A stretch of DNA of 64,000 nucleotides from an uncultured Erysipelotrichaceae bacterium (GCA_947036815.1 CAMQRS010000001.1:1-64000), one strand, 5' to 3'; shown: positions 9,184-18,433, counted from the first letter of the stretch. Translations and numbers: made by a program. The notes: generated by a model not told the origin, from the letters alone.

Positions 9184-10419
9184 TTAGATTGTTCCCAAAA
9201 TATCTTTCATGCGTTTTGCTAGTCCTTTTGTTTTCTCAATGTTTAATGAACATAATCCAACACGGATTCCTTTATTTACTTTTACAGTAAATATATGTTC
9301 TTTCATCAATGCCTCATGATAGGCATTTAATATCTCTTTATCTTCAATATCTAGTGTCACAAAGAATCCTTCACGATATGGATAATGTGTTAACCCTACT
9401 TCTTTTGCTTCTGTTGTGAAGATAGTACTTCTTGTTTTTAGTAAATCTACATAGTATGCTTTTTCTTTATCAAAGGCATCATATCCAATAGTTGTTGTAT
9501 ACACAAAGTTATCCATCGCTGCATTGGGAATATTACTCCACAATGCACGTGCACTTTTTTCCATTACGATTTCTACTTGGCGTACACTTGCTTCATCTTG
9601 AGCTAATAATAATGCAGCTCCACAACGTAATCCATAAGATGTCAGGGTTTTACTACATGAGAATGCAACTACAATCATCACATTATCTTTTATTTCATTG
9701 AATGTTTCTAAGTATTTTCTACTCATCGCAATGTCATAAGAGAAGTCAATATAGGCAATATCGTTCATCAATACGACAGGTCCTTGTTCACTTAATTCAT
9801 TCAATACTTGAATTACTTCTTTCCATTCTTGTTGAGTTAGTGAATAACCAGTTGGATTATGGCATGGATCATTAATGATTGCCAATACTTTTCCTTCTCT
9901 ATCCATTACTTCATGACATACTCGTTTGAAATCTGAGATATGAAAAGCATCTCCATCAAACAGTGAGTATGTTTCTGTTTTAATATTACTCATGGTTGCC
10001 ATTAATTTATATGATCCCCATGCAATTTCAGGCATTACTAAAGTATCTCCACTATCTAAAATATCATTGATTGTTGTTGATACAGCACCACTACCACCAG
10101 GTGTTGCGATTACTTTATGTGCAAGGTCTAATTGAGCATCTTGTTTTACCCATTCATATACTTGTTTTTTATAGTCTGCATTTCCAGAAAAACTAGATGC
10201 ATACTTTGCTTTTGCTTTATTATCTATTTCATTGTAGTGATTAAATACTGAATCAAAAGCAACTAAGCTTCCTGCTTCATCATTTAAACTACCTATGGTT
10301 GCATCAATTACTTTACTTGCTCCATATTTTGCTTTTGCTTCTTGTGCCAAAGCAACTACTGCGAATACATTATCTACGATAGGAGTAGCATCTACGTGAG
10401 TTTTAATAAATTGTTTCAT
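9184..10419 (-). CDS. Pyridoxal-phosphate aminotransferase, class I/II
   Basis: About 411 residues of fold-type I aminotransferase. Visible are the PLP-phosphate loop GGSGAV, NDPCHNPTGYSL (Asn for the cofactor ring) and the Schiff-base Lys in AFSCSKTLTSYGLR. The start at 10419 is preferred because AGAGG lies just upstream; a longer frame to 10446 lacks one. It overlaps the end of pheA by 17 bases, so the two are translationally coupled. PheA makes phenylpyruvate, so this enzyme plausibly transaminates it to phenylalanine, but substrate specificity cannot be proven from sequence. Confidence 0.82.
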   Translation of the reverse strand: MKQFIKTHVDATPIVDNVFAVVALAQEAKAKYGASKVIDATIGSLNDEAGSLVAFDSVFNHYNEIDNKAKAKYASSFSGNADYKKQVYEWVKQDAQLDLAHKVIATPGGSGAVSTTINDILDSGDTLVMPEIAWGSYKLMATMSNIKTETYSLFDGDAFHISDFKRVCHEVMDREGKVLAIINDPCHNPTGYSLTQQEWKEVIQVLNELSEQGPVVLMNDIAYIDFSYDIAMSRKYLETFNEIKDNVMIVVAFSCSKTLTSYGLRCGAALLLAQDEASVRQVEIVMEKSARALWSNIPNAAMDNFVYTTTIGYDAFDKEKAYYVDLLKTRSTIFTTEAKEVGLTHYPYREGFFVTLDIEDKEILNAYHEALMKEHIFTVKVNKGIRVGLCSLNIEKTKGLAKRMKDILGTI

Positions 10420-11497
10420 CTGAATCCTCTTTCTTGGTATATCCACCTAGTATTTTAATGTGTGTACAATGTTCATCTAACTTAGCTAACATCTCGCTAG
10501 CTTTATCCGTGTTTAAGTTCCCTTCTATTTCTACATGGAAGTAATAACTCCATGCATCATTAGGCACTACTTTTGATTTTAGTGATAGCATATTAAATTC
10601 ATAGTATGCGATTGTATTGATTGCTTTCGATAAGGCTCCTGTTTCATTATTTGTTGAAAACAATAGTTGGAAGTGTGTTCCTTCTTCTTGTTTTTCTTTA
10701 TGAATAATAATGAAGCGTGTTGTATTATCTTTATTTGTATTAATATCTTCAACAATCAAAGATAAATCATACAACTGTGCTGTTTCTTTTGATGCAATGG
10801 CTGCAATGCTCTTATCCTGTGTTTCACTTACAAGTTTAGCAGCTAGCGCTGTATTAGCATATGGAATCAACTCTATTTCTCTTCCTGTTAAGAATAGGTT
10901 ACATTGGCTTATCCCTTGTGGATGCGAGTATATTTTTTTTATATCTGCTAATGTAGCACCTTGTACTCCCAGTAAGTTCTGTGTAATTTTAAGGTCATAT
11001 GTTCCTTGGATATATACATTGGCATCTTTAAGGATTAGTGATGTTTCACTTACTTCCCCTGTACTTGAATTCTCAAAAGGAATGACTCCATACTCTACAA
11101 TACCCTCTTCTACACTTTTTACTACTTCATCAAAGGTGTGATAAGAAACTAATGTATTGTGTGGAAATAACTTCTTAGTCGCAATATAGGAAAATGCTCC
11201 CTCTACTCCTCCATAAGCCACACGATCTTTACTAATCATTTGTTTTTGGTATTCTCTTGATACTTTTAAGTTATGTGTAAAGAAGTTTAAGTATGAATCT
11301 TTGTATTTATCTAGTTCAATATAGTTCATATTTTTTTCAATAATTTGTTGTTCTCTACTTTTATCTAACACTGGTTTATTTGTTTGTATTTTATAGGCTA
11401 CTACTTCTTCAACTGCTTGCATTCTTTGTTCAAATAGCGTAGCCATTGCTTTGTCTATTTCATTTATTTGAATTCGTGCTTTATCTAATTGATTCAT
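10403..11497 (-). CDS. pheA: Bifunctional chorismate mutase/prephenate dehydratase
   Basis: A 364-residue P-protein that converts chorismate to prephenate and then phenylpyruvate. Residues 1-85 form an AroQ chorismate mutase helix bundle (ARIQINEIDKAMATLFEQRM...VVAYK). About 90-275 is the dehydratase, with the catalytic motif NTTRFIII. About 280-355 is an ACT domain (ETGALSKAINTIA) that normally binds phenylalanine for feedback inhibition. The mutase-dehydratase fusion is typical of proteobacteria and scattered Firmicutes, whereas Bacillus has separate proteins. Preceded by a GAGG site and a TATAAT promoter element. Confidence 0.93.
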   Translation of the reverse strand: MNQLDKARIQINEIDKAMATLFEQRMQAVEEVVAYKIQTNKPVLDKSREQQIIEKNMNYIELDKYKDSYLNFFTHNLKVSREYQKQMISKDRVAYGGVEGAFSYIATKKLFPHNTLVSYHTFDEVVKSVEEGIVEYGVIPFENSSTGEVSETSLILKDANVYIQGTYDLKITQNLLGVQGATLADIKKIYSHPQGISQCNLFLTGREIELIPYANTALAAKLVSETQDKSIAAIASKETAQLYDLSLIVEDINTNKDNTTRFIIIHKEKQEEGTHFQLLFSTNNETGALSKAINTIAYYEFNMLSLKSKVVPNDAWSYYFHVEIEGNLNTDKASEMLAKLDEHCTHIKILGGYTKKEDSDETIY

Positions 11498-11562
11498 TTC
11501 CCCTACCTCGATTTTTCTACATTATACACTAATTCATATATTAAATAAAATATTACTGCATT

Positions 11563-11600
11563 AAAATGAGCTACCCTACGTAAAAGGATAGCCCATTTAT
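11563..11600. terminator. Terminator after the ABC-2 exporter operon
   Basis: Imperfect stem AAATGAGCTACC/GGATAGCCCATTT just past the permease stop, oriented for the minus strand. Confidence 0.6.
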
Positions 11601-11601
11601 T

Positions 11602-12753
11602 TTATTCTTGTATTTTTGCTTTAGAAATAGCTAATGCGATACAGATACAAGCAAATGCAAATACGAGTTGCATACCGATGCAAGTACCTAGCGTATGCAT
11701 TAATTCACTGCTCTTATTCAGTGATTGTCCAAGTGTATCATTTAATAAAATGTACCAATAGGTTGGTAGAAACTTAGCAATTACTAATACTTCTTCAGCA
11801 ATTAAATACTGCGGAATAAATACTCCACCTAAGAAACACATGCCTAATGATAATAGTGTTGTCACACTATTGATTGAATTCAAGGTATCCATCGCTGTAC
11901 CTACTAAATAAGCGATTGCTAGTGATACGAGTAAGAATGCCAACGCATTGATTAGATACATGTACAGTATCGGTTGACTAATACTATACTCATGATACAT
12001 AAGGATAGGCAGACCTACGCTTACGATGTAGACACCACTACTTACTATTAAAAAAGAAAGTAATGCGATTAAATTTAATCTTTTATCACTTACGTTGGAG
12101 CAGAGCATACGTTTACGTAATTCTTTATTTCTAAACGTGATTAATATGATACTAATAATTCCACAAATAACTGTGATAAATAAGTAGGGTAAAAAACTAA
12201 ACCACATCTTTATCTTTTTATCATCTCTGTTAGAGGGATCTTGCACAAGATGTATATCCGCAGAGATCGTTTGCAACTCTTCTATTTTTTGAATCGTCTG
12301 TAGTTCACTAAATCCTGCTGCTCTATATGCATATACTTGATTCATATACGTATTTATTTGCGCATCCACATAGTAACCATCACTTAACCCAGGTACTTTA
12401 GTTACCTCAAGAATCGCCTCTTGTGTTTGAATAGATTCACTAAATCCTTGCGGTATGTTGATGACGTATTGTATATCACGATAATACAGTGCTTCTTGTA
12501 TTATATCTTCATTATTTTCTAATTGTTTTACTACATGAATCGAAGTTAAGTAACTTTCAAGTCCTGTTGAAATAACCCCATTATCTTCATTAAAGATCGC
12601 AATCGATACTGTCTTTGTTTCAATCCTTGCATCATTGTTGTCATCATAGAAAGAAGCATTCGCTATAGAAATGACGATAAATATTCCAAAATACAAGAAT
12701 ACAGATCCTAAGTTGTGCTTAATGACTAGCATATATCCTTTAAATATTGTCAT
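11602..12753 (-). CDS. ABC-2 type transporter permease
   Basis: A 383-residue membrane protein with one N-terminal segment (about 10-30), a large extracytoplasmic loop (about 35-185) and five C-terminal segments (about 190-380). This is the YhgE/NatB-like ABC-2 layout used by drug and peptide exporters. It overlaps the preceding permease by 14 bases and has an AGGAGG site. It is the last gene of an ATPase-permease-permease operon divergent from a two-component system. Substrate unknown, possibly an antimicrobial. Confidence 0.82.
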   Translation of the reverse strand: MTIFKGYMLVIKHNLGSVFLYFGIFIVISIANASFYDDNNDARIETKTVSIAIFNEDNGVISTGLESYLTSIHVVKQLENNEDIIQEALYYRDIQYVINIPQGFSESIQTQEAILEVTKVPGLSDGYYVDAQINTYMNQVYAYRAAGFSELQTIQKIEELQTISADIHLVQDPSNRDDKKIKMWFSFLPYLFITVICGIISIILITFRNKELRKRMLCSNVSDKRLNLIALLSFLIVSSGVYIVSVGLPILMYHEYSISQPILYMYLINALAFLLVSLAIAYLVGTAMDTLNSINSVTTLLSLGMCFLGGVFIPQYLIAEEVLVIAKFLPTYWYILLNDTLGQSLNKSSELMHTLGTCIGMQLVFAFACICIALAISKAKIQE

Positions 12754-13870
12754 ATTTTTGCCTCCTAGTAATCAGAATACTAATACTTATGAAAAGGATA
12801 CTCATCCCAATCATGATTACTAAGTTCTCATAATACATTTGTTCATTATTGAATATCACGATGGATTCTAAAGAGTCTGCAATTAATGCTGCAGGATTAA
12901 TTCTATTTAATAGGGGGATTTGTTGTTGAATCAAGTATCTCATTTCAAAAGACATTAATCCTGAAAAGAAACACATCAACATGGTACATCCGGCAACAAG
13001 GTTTGTTTTCGTATTGTGTGTCATATTTCTTGTGATTCTAAGTGCTCCAATTAAGTATCCTATACAAACTCCTAATATACAGCCAATAAAGCTAGTTAGA
13101 AGAATATGAATCCAATTGCTACCTAATGAGATACCCAAAATAAAATGTATGTATCCCAACAATAGAAGTAAGCTCGTACACTGTACTGTAATTGCTGAAG
13201 ATATGGATATGATAACTAGTGGGAAACGACGCATGGGAGCGACGCATATTCTTGCTGCTAGACTACTTAGGTTTGCTTGAATAAGCATCGCTTTTTGTAA
13301 TCCAAGAAAGCCTCCATATAGAGAAGCCATTGCGATTAAAGAAAAGAAATATGATAGGCTAGTATCTGCTAGTTCATTATTCATGTTTACTTCACGAATT
13401 GTTGAATCACTTTGTTGTAGTGATTCTAAGAGTGATTGCAGTTGTTGTGGATGTTCATTCATGACTTGTAAAATCATTGCTTCATTCGTTATATAACTAT
13501 ACAATAAACTAGATAATATACTTTGTTCAACTCCATTTGTTTGAATCGACAAAGAAGGTACTTGAGTATCATAAAAGACACCTTTTACTTTTCCTTCTTC
13601 TAGTAATACTAAACTTTTCTCTTCACTCATCAAATCGACAGTTACATATTTTCCATCCAAAGAATGAATAAACTCACTAAAAGAACTATTCGAATGCTGC
13701 TCACTCTCTACCAATGCAACATCAATAACTTTAAATGATTCTGCATCAGACATGTTGGTTAGTGTAAGTGAAAATAAGGTTGCTAGTATGATTGGGAAAA
13801 ACAATGCCCAAAACATAACTTCTTTTCCTCGAATCAGTTCCATGAACTGATATTTTATTAAGTGTAACAT
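12740..13870 (-). CDS. ABC-2 type transporter permease
   Basis: A 376-residue ABC-2 permease with the same architecture as its neighbour: N-terminal segment (about 15-37), extracytoplasmic domain, then five to six membrane segments. The two permeases probably form a heterodimer with the ATPase encoded just upstream (10 bases away). Such systems next to LytTR or NarL regulators commonly give resistance to cell-envelope drugs. This is inference from context. Confidence 0.82.
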   Translation of the reverse strand: MLHLIKYQFMELIRGKEVMFWALFFPIILATLFSLTLTNMSDAESFKVIDVALVESEQHSNSSFSEFIHSLDGKYVTVDLMSEEKSLVLLEEGKVKGVFYDTQVPSLSIQTNGVEQSILSSLLYSYITNEAMILQVMNEHPQQLQSLLESLQQSDSTIREVNMNNELADTSLSYFFSLIAMASLYGGFLGLQKAMLIQANLSSLAARICVAPMRRFPLVIISISSAITVQCTSLLLLLGYIHFILGISLGSNWIHILLTSFIGCILGVCIGYLIGALRITRNMTHNTKTNLVAGCTMLMCFFSGLMSFEMRYLIQQQIPLLNRINPAALIADSLESIVIFNNEQMYYENLVIMIGMSILFISISILITRRQKYDNI

Positions 13871-13879
13871 CTAGCCTAC

Positions 13880-14818
13880 CTAATCTCGTAATTCTTTTCC
13901 CGTAATCTCTAAGAATACATCATTTAAGGTAGGAAGTTTTGATGACACTTGTGAAAATACGATATTATTTTGCTTCATATAATCTAAGATAGGAATTAAA
14001 TTATGATTTCCTCTTCTACATTTAATCTGCAAATTACCATCTTCATATTGTACATGAAAAACACGTGCAATATTTTTTATTTCATCTAGCTGAAATGGTT
14101 TCAACATGATATTACTAAACGTTATCGTTTCTCCTGTTTTAATCATTTGTTTCAATTCTTCACTTGTTCCAGTAGCAATATTTTTACCATGATCAATAAT
14201 AGATATTTTTGTACAAATCTGTTCTACTTCTTCCATATAATGCGAAGTATAAACAATGGTAGCCCCCTCTTTATTTAACGCTTGAATTCCTTCTAGTATT
14301 TTATTTCTACTTTGGGGATCTACTGCTACAGTTGGCTCATCTAAAAAGATAAGTTTAGGCTTATGGGCGATACCGCAAGCGATATTCAACCTTCTTAATA
14401 GCCCACCCGATAGTTTTTTAGGACGCATCTTTTGAAACTTTTCTAACTCTACAAATGCGATTGCCTCTTTGACTAATTGTTTTCTTCTTACTTTATCCTT
14501 AATGTATAGTCCACAAAAATAATCAATGTTTTCATATACACTTAGTTCTTCAAACACAGCTACATTTTGCATTACCACACCTATATTCTCTTTACTTTTA
14601 TAACTCGTAGGTGTCATCTCTTGATTAAATACCTTAATTATACCTTTATCATATTTAAGGAGTGATAAGATACAGTTGATTGCTGTTGTTTTACCAGACC
14701 CATTAGGTCCTAACAAACCATAAATTTCACCCTCTTTAATACGCAGTGTTAAATGGTCTAACGCAATTAATTCTTTATACCTTTTCACAAGATTTTCTAC
14801 TTCAATAATATTACTCAT
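13880..14818 (-). CDS. ABC transporter ATP-binding protein (drug/Na+ exporter type)
   Basis: About 312 residues. Walker A is GPNGSGKTT, the signature is LSGGLLRRL, Walker B is LIFLDEPTVAVDP, and a following His is in YTSHYMEE. An extra C-terminal domain of about 90 residues is typical of the NatA/DrrA/CcmA group of ABC-2 exporters. Two starts are possible: 14833 (AAAGG upstream) or 14818 (GGGGG upstream). I prefer 14818 because homologues normally begin just before the ENLVKRY segment. First gene of the exporter operon. Confidence 0.88.
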   Translation of the reverse strand: MSNIIEVENLVKRYKELIALDHLTLRIKEGEIYGLLGPNGSGKTTAINCILSLLKYDKGIIKVFNQEMTPTSYKSKENIGVVMQNVAVFEELSVYENIDYFCGLYIKDKVRRKQLVKEAIAFVELEKFQKMRPKKLSGGLLRRLNIACGIAHKPKLIFLDEPTVAVDPQSRNKILEGIQALNKEGATIVYTSHYMEEVEQICTKISIIDHGKNIATGTSEELKQMIKTGETITFSNIMLKPFQLDEIKNIARVFHVQYEDGNLQIKCRRGNHNLIPILDYMKQNNIVFSQVSSKLPTLNDVFLEITGKELRD

Positions 14819-14868
14819 CTGTTTTACCCCCATAGCTTGCTACCTTTATTATACTCATTATATAGATA

Positions 14869-14908
14869 GCTTACAGTGTACAATGTAAGCTTCGACATGA
14901 TAGATGTC
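14869..14908. promoter_or_regulatory. Palindromes in the divergent ABC exporter / two-component control region
   Basis: An imperfect 22-base palindrome with GCTTACA/TGTAAGC arms (14869-14890) is followed by GACAT/ATGTC (14894-14908). Both sit between divergent transcription units, upstream of a TATAAT on the minus side. They are good candidates for binding of the NarL-type regulator encoded at 16054. Confidence 0.5.
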
Positions 14909-14968
14909 ATATTTTTTTAACTTTCCACTTATAAATATGATACTATAAATATATTAAAGAGGACTGCT

Positions 14969-16051
14969 ATGAATCAATTACTAGACAAAGCGATATTACT
15001 ACTACTGTGCTTATTATCCCTATATACAATTGAGATTGATATCTGGTTTCTATTATCTTTTTTTATGGCAATTAGCGTATCAACCGTCTGCTTTATTTTA
15101 TCCAATAAGAAAGTGAAAATAGGATTGATTGGATGCTACTGTATGAGTTCTCTATTCATTCCTAGTCTTATGTTATTTAATCCATTAGTTTTATATGATA
15201 TATTAATCATCAAATACAAACAACTCACTTTATGCTATCTCCTTTTTACAGTATTTTATTTTTCGATTTTTATGAAGGAAGTAATTATATTTTTCATCAT
15301 TAATAGTTTCATTACGTATTTAATAGTCCATAAGAATAGAGAGATTGAAAGAATTCGTCTGTTACATCGTGAGAGTAGAGATATCACAACTGAATCTAAC
15401 CTACTATTATCTAAGAAGAATGAAACCTTAATAGAAAAACAAAATTATGAGATATACAATGCTATCCTAGAAGAAAGAAATCGAATTGCACGTGAGATTC
15501 ATGATAATGCAGGTCATATGTTATCTAGATCTATCTTAATGTTAAGTGCGATTAAAGCAACCAATACAGAATACAAACAAAGGGAACCATTAGCTCAACT
15601 ACAAAATACGCTAAGCGAAACTATGAATACAATAAGAGACAGTGTTCATGATCTACATGAAGATTCGATTCATTTAGAGGAGAAGATACAAGAATTAATG
15701 CAAGGATATGCCCCTCTTGAATTTATTTTAGATTATGATATTACAAGCAATGTCCCAAATATGATTAAATTAAGTATCATTAGCATGACAAAAGAAGCAT
15801 TACATAATATTCATAAACATAGTAATGCTACTAAGGTTAAAATCACGATGGTAGAACACCCAGCCATCTTTCAATTCATTATCAAGGATAATGGGACTGC
15901 GAATACAAATGTACAGACCTTACTGAATAGTCCGCATGGTATCGGGATTAAGAGTATGCAAGATAGAACACGTGCATTAGGTGGAACAATAAGCATTACC
16001 TACAATAAAGGTATACAACTATTTATCACCATACCAAACAAGGAGGAATAA
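14969..16051 (+). CDS. Sensor histidine kinase (HisKA_3, NarL/LiaS type)
   Basis: A 360-residue membrane sensor. Four to five hydrophobic segments fill about residues 8-120 with almost no extracytoplasmic loop, so it likely senses in the membrane or through the transporter. The phosphoacceptor is His178 in ERNRIAREIHDNAGH. The ATPase domain has N-box KEALHNIHKHS and G-box GIGIKSM. It is followed two bases later by its response regulator and is divergent from an ABC-2 exporter, an arrangement common for envelope-stress or antibiotic-sensing modules. Confidence 0.9.
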   Translation: MNQLLDKAILLLLCLLSLYTIEIDIWFLLSFFMAISVSTVCFILSNKKVKIGLIGCYCMSSLFIPSLMLFNPLVLYDILIIKYKQLTLCYLLFTVFYFSIFMKEVIIFFIINSFITYLIVHKNREIERIRLLHRESRDITTESNLLLSKKNETLIEKQNYEIYNAILEERNRIAREIHDNAGHMLSRSILMLSAIKATNTEYKQREPLAQLQNTLSETMNTIRDSVHDLHEDSIHLEEKIQELMQGYAPLEFILDYDITSNVPNMIKLSIISMTKEALHNIHKHSNATKVKITMVEHPAIFQFIIKDNGTANTNVQTLLNSPHGIGIKSMQDRTRALGGTISITYNKGIQLFITIPNKEE

Positions 16052-16053
16052 AC

Positions 16054-16674
16054 ATGAAAATTATTATTATTGATGATGATAGTTTTATCACTTCATCATT
16101 GAAGACGATATTAGAAATAGATAATGACATCCAAGTGGTTGCACTTGGGAGTGATGGCAAGGATGCCTTATCCCTGTATCAGTTGCACCATCCTGATTTA
16201 ATATTAATGGATATACGAATGAAAGAAATGTCTGGTCTAGAAGCTACTACACAAGTACTTGCCCATGATATAAATGCGAAAATATTATTATTAACTACTT
16301 TTCTAGATGATGAGTATATCATTCAAGCCCTACGTTTAGGTGCTAAAGGATACATCTTAAAACAAGACTATGAAAGTATACTCCCTTCAATCAAGGCTGT
16401 ATATGCTGGACAAAGTGTATTTGGAGATGCGATTACTACTAAGATACCTGACCTACTTACTAAGAAAGCTAGATTTAACTATGAAGCATACGCCATTAGT
16501 GATCGTGAATTTGATATTATTAAAGGAGTAGCAAAAGGATGGAATAATAAAGAGATTGCTACTCAGTTATTTTTAAGCGAAGGAACAGTACGTAATTATA
16601 TTAGTATCATTTTAGAAAAATTATCTCTACGTGATCGAACACAACTAGCCGTGTTTTATTACCAAAACAAATAA
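16054..16674 (+). CDS. Response regulator, NarL/FixJ (LuxR HTH) family
   Basis: A 206-residue regulator with a receiver domain (phosphoacceptor Asp53 in LILMDIRM, acidic pocket DDD at 7-9, Lys in ILKQD) and a C-terminal LuxR-type HTH (about 145-200: ISDREFDIIKGVAKGWNNKEIATQL). An AGGAGG site precedes the start. It is partnered with the kinase two bases upstream and probably activates the divergent exporter. Confidence 0.92.
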   Translation: MKIIIIDDDSFITSSLKTILEIDNDIQVVALGSDGKDALSLYQLHHPDLILMDIRMKEMSGLEATTQVLAHDINAKILLLTTFLDDEYIIQALRLGAKGYILKQDYESILPSIKAVYAGQSVFGDAITTKIPDLLTKKARFNYEAYAISDREFDIIKGVAKGWNNKEIATQLFLSEGTVRNYISIILEKLSLRDRTQLAVFYYQNK

Positions 16675-16703
16675 TTGATGCCTATTACTATTAATCAGCA
16701 TAC

Positions 16704-16740
16704 AAAAAACGCTTTATGATATTTCATAGAGCGTTTTTTT
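16704..16740 (+). terminator. Terminator of the two-component operon
   Basis: Stem AAAAAACGCT with TATGA/TCATA inside and AGCGTTTTTTT, 30 bases after the regulator stop. Confidence 0.85.
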
Positions 16741-16862
16741 AACTTCAAGTGTGCATGAATACGAACACATGAGTAATTCACAAGCAAAATTTATAGGATA
16801 AATAAAGAAATAAAAGTTCATAAAATCATAATAAATAAACAACTTTTTTTTCGCTGTATTCT

Positions 16863-16894
16863 AAAAAAAACGCTTATCAATAATTTAATAAGCG
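16863..16894 (-). terminator. Terminator of mgtE
   Basis: Stem CGCTTAT/ATAAGCG followed on the minus strand by eight T residues. Confidence 0.75.
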
Positions 16895-16928
16895 TCTGTA
16901 TTTATATTTTATATACATAATCCATTGA

Positions 16929-18263
16929 TTACACCAAATAAGGTAACGCTAATGTAACTAATCCTAGAAATAGGGTAAATCCTAAGCAATCACTAACCCC
17001 AGTAACAAATACTCCACTCGCTAGTGCTGGATCTACTTTTAGTTTTTCCAATAATAAAGGTACTACACATCCAGCAGTTACTGCACATACCATATTTAAA
17101 CACATGGCAATTCCTGCAAGGACACCAAGTAATATATCTTGTTCATAGCGATAGCATAATAATGAAACGAAGCATCCAATGATTAATCCAATAAACAATC
17201 CTACTCCCATTTCCTTCAATATAATATGTCTCGCATTTTTACGATCGATATCACCTAGCGATAACCCACGCACAATAAGTGTTAAGGATTGTGTCCCAGC
17301 ATTACCACCCATCCCTGTAATGATGGTCATAACAGCACTTAAGGCTACTATTTGAGCAATGGTTGCTGAGAACATATTAATAATAGAACTAGAAACACTT
17401 GCAGTAATTAAATTTACACATAACCAAGGCAACCTTGATTTAATTGAAGCAAACAAACTTCCATCTACTTTTTCTTCTTTGTTAATCCCTGCTAAATGGT
17501 GAATATCTTCGGTTGTTTCATCAACCATTACTTCTAAGATATCATCTACTGTAATAATTCCGATTAATTTTAATTCATCATCAACAACTGGCATCACCAT
17601 AAATCCATATTTCTCAAAGGTATGAGATACTTCTTCTTGATCTTCATTATAATATACATACTTCACATTACGATTTACAATTTCAGCTATTTTAGTATCT
17701 AATTCACTAGTTACAATATCACGTAAAGAAACAACACCTGTTAATCTATAGTTACGATCAATCACATAAATATAAAAACTAGTTTCCACATCTTCAGCAT
17801 TTCTTATATATTTTAATGAACTTTTAATTGTCTTGTCTTCAAAGATAGCTAAAAACTCCGTGGTCATAATCCCCCCGGCACTCTCTCCATCATACTTTAA
17901 TAATTTTTCTACATCTTCTCTAGATTCTTCATTCAGTAGATTAAACATATCTGCTTTTTGATTATCTTCTAGTTCTTCAATTAAATCGGCAATTTCATCA
18001 CTAGACATTAAGTTTATTATTTCTTTTTGTTTTTGTGTTGAGAATTGTTTTAGTAATTCATATTGGTATTCTTCATCTGCTTCATCTAATACTTCTGCTA
18101 CTAATTCACTTGGTAGCTTATCTAATAAATCATGGGCATCACTACGATCAATCAATGCCTCTAATATATCTGCTGGATGCTCATGATGAATGATTTCTTG
18201 CAATGCATTATAATCATCATTCATCAACACCTTAATTATTTCATCTATATGTTTTTGTTTCAT
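16929..18263 (-). CDS. mgtE: Magnesium transporter MgtE
   Basis: A 444-residue Mg2+ channel/transporter. The N-terminal superhelical MgtE_N domain spans about 5-125, two CBS domains about 130-255 (with AGGIMTTEFLA at the first), and five membrane segments about 275-444 (GMGGNAGTQSLTLIVRGL is the conserved pore helix region). The cytosolic domains sense Mg2+ and close the channel. A GAAGGAG ribosome site precedes the start, but it can be hidden in a hairpin. A 24-codon leader lies upstream, so expression may also be controlled by Mg2+ (see 18270-18352). Confidence 0.93.
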   Translation of the reverse strand: MKQKHIDEIIKVLMNDDYNALQEIIHHEHPADILEALIDRSDAHDLLDKLPSELVAEVLDEADEEYQYELLKQFSTQKQKEIINLMSSDEIADLIEELEDNQKADMFNLLNEESREDVEKLLKYDGESAGGIMTTEFLAIFEDKTIKSSLKYIRNAEDVETSFYIYVIDRNYRLTGVVSLRDIVTSELDTKIAEIVNRNVKYVYYNEDQEEVSHTFEKYGFMVMPVVDDELKLIGIITVDDILEVMVDETTEDIHHLAGINKEEKVDGSLFASIKSRLPWLCVNLITASVSSSIINMFSATIAQIVALSAVMTIITGMGGNAGTQSLTLIVRGLSLGDIDRKNARHIILKEMGVGLFIGLIIGCFVSLLCYRYEQDILLGVLAGIAMCLNMVCAVTAGCVVPLLLEKLKVDPALASGVFVTGVSDCLGFTLFLGLVTLALPYLV

Positions 18264-18269
18264 TTTTTC

Positions 18270-18306
18270 TCCTTCAACTAGAAGGACAATGGGTAGCCAT
18301 TGTCCT
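18270..18306 (-). promoter_or_regulatory. Competing hairpins controlling the mgtE ribosome site
   Basis: Hairpin A has perfect 10-base arms AGGACAATGG/CCATTGTCCT (18297-18306 with 18283-18292). Hairpin B has 6-base arms TCCTTC/GAAGGA (18281-18286 with 18270-18275), and its second arm is the mgtE Shine-Dalgarno. The arms overlap at 18283-18286, so both cannot form. The leader stop codon lies in the loop of B. Confidence 0.55.
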
Positions 18307-18352
18307 CCATATTCAAACTATTATGATTGTCCTGATTACCTACGGGATCCAT
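18278..18352 (-). CDS. Putative 24-residue leader peptide of mgtE
   Basis: A short frame starting ATG-GAT-CCC with GGGGTGG upstream and stopping 14 bases before mgtE. The peptide begins MDPVGNQDNH and later has MEDNGYP, so it is rich in Asp, Glu and Pro near its start. MgtL-type leaders of enterobacteria use such residues to make ribosomes fall off at low Mg2+. The resemblance is only in composition and position. It overlaps two competing hairpins. Confidence 0.5.
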   Translation of the reverse strand: MDPVGNQDNHNSLNMEDNGYPLSF

Positions 18353-18394
18353 ACGACCACCCCACTTTCTATAAAATTATACCTTTAAACATAT

Positions 18395-18428
18395 AAAAAA
18401 GATAGGCTTATTTAAGTCTATCTTTTTT
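18395..18428 (-). terminator. Terminator of nrdDG
   Basis: Stem AAAAAAGATAG/CTATCTTTTTT a few bases past the nrdG stop. It separates nrdDG from mgtE. Confidence 0.85.
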
Positions 18429-18433
18429 AATCA

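Noticed and set aside
18264-18433. M-box riboswitch before mgtE
   Set aside because: The region is too short and shows none of the M-box conserved helices; the leader-peptide model fits better.
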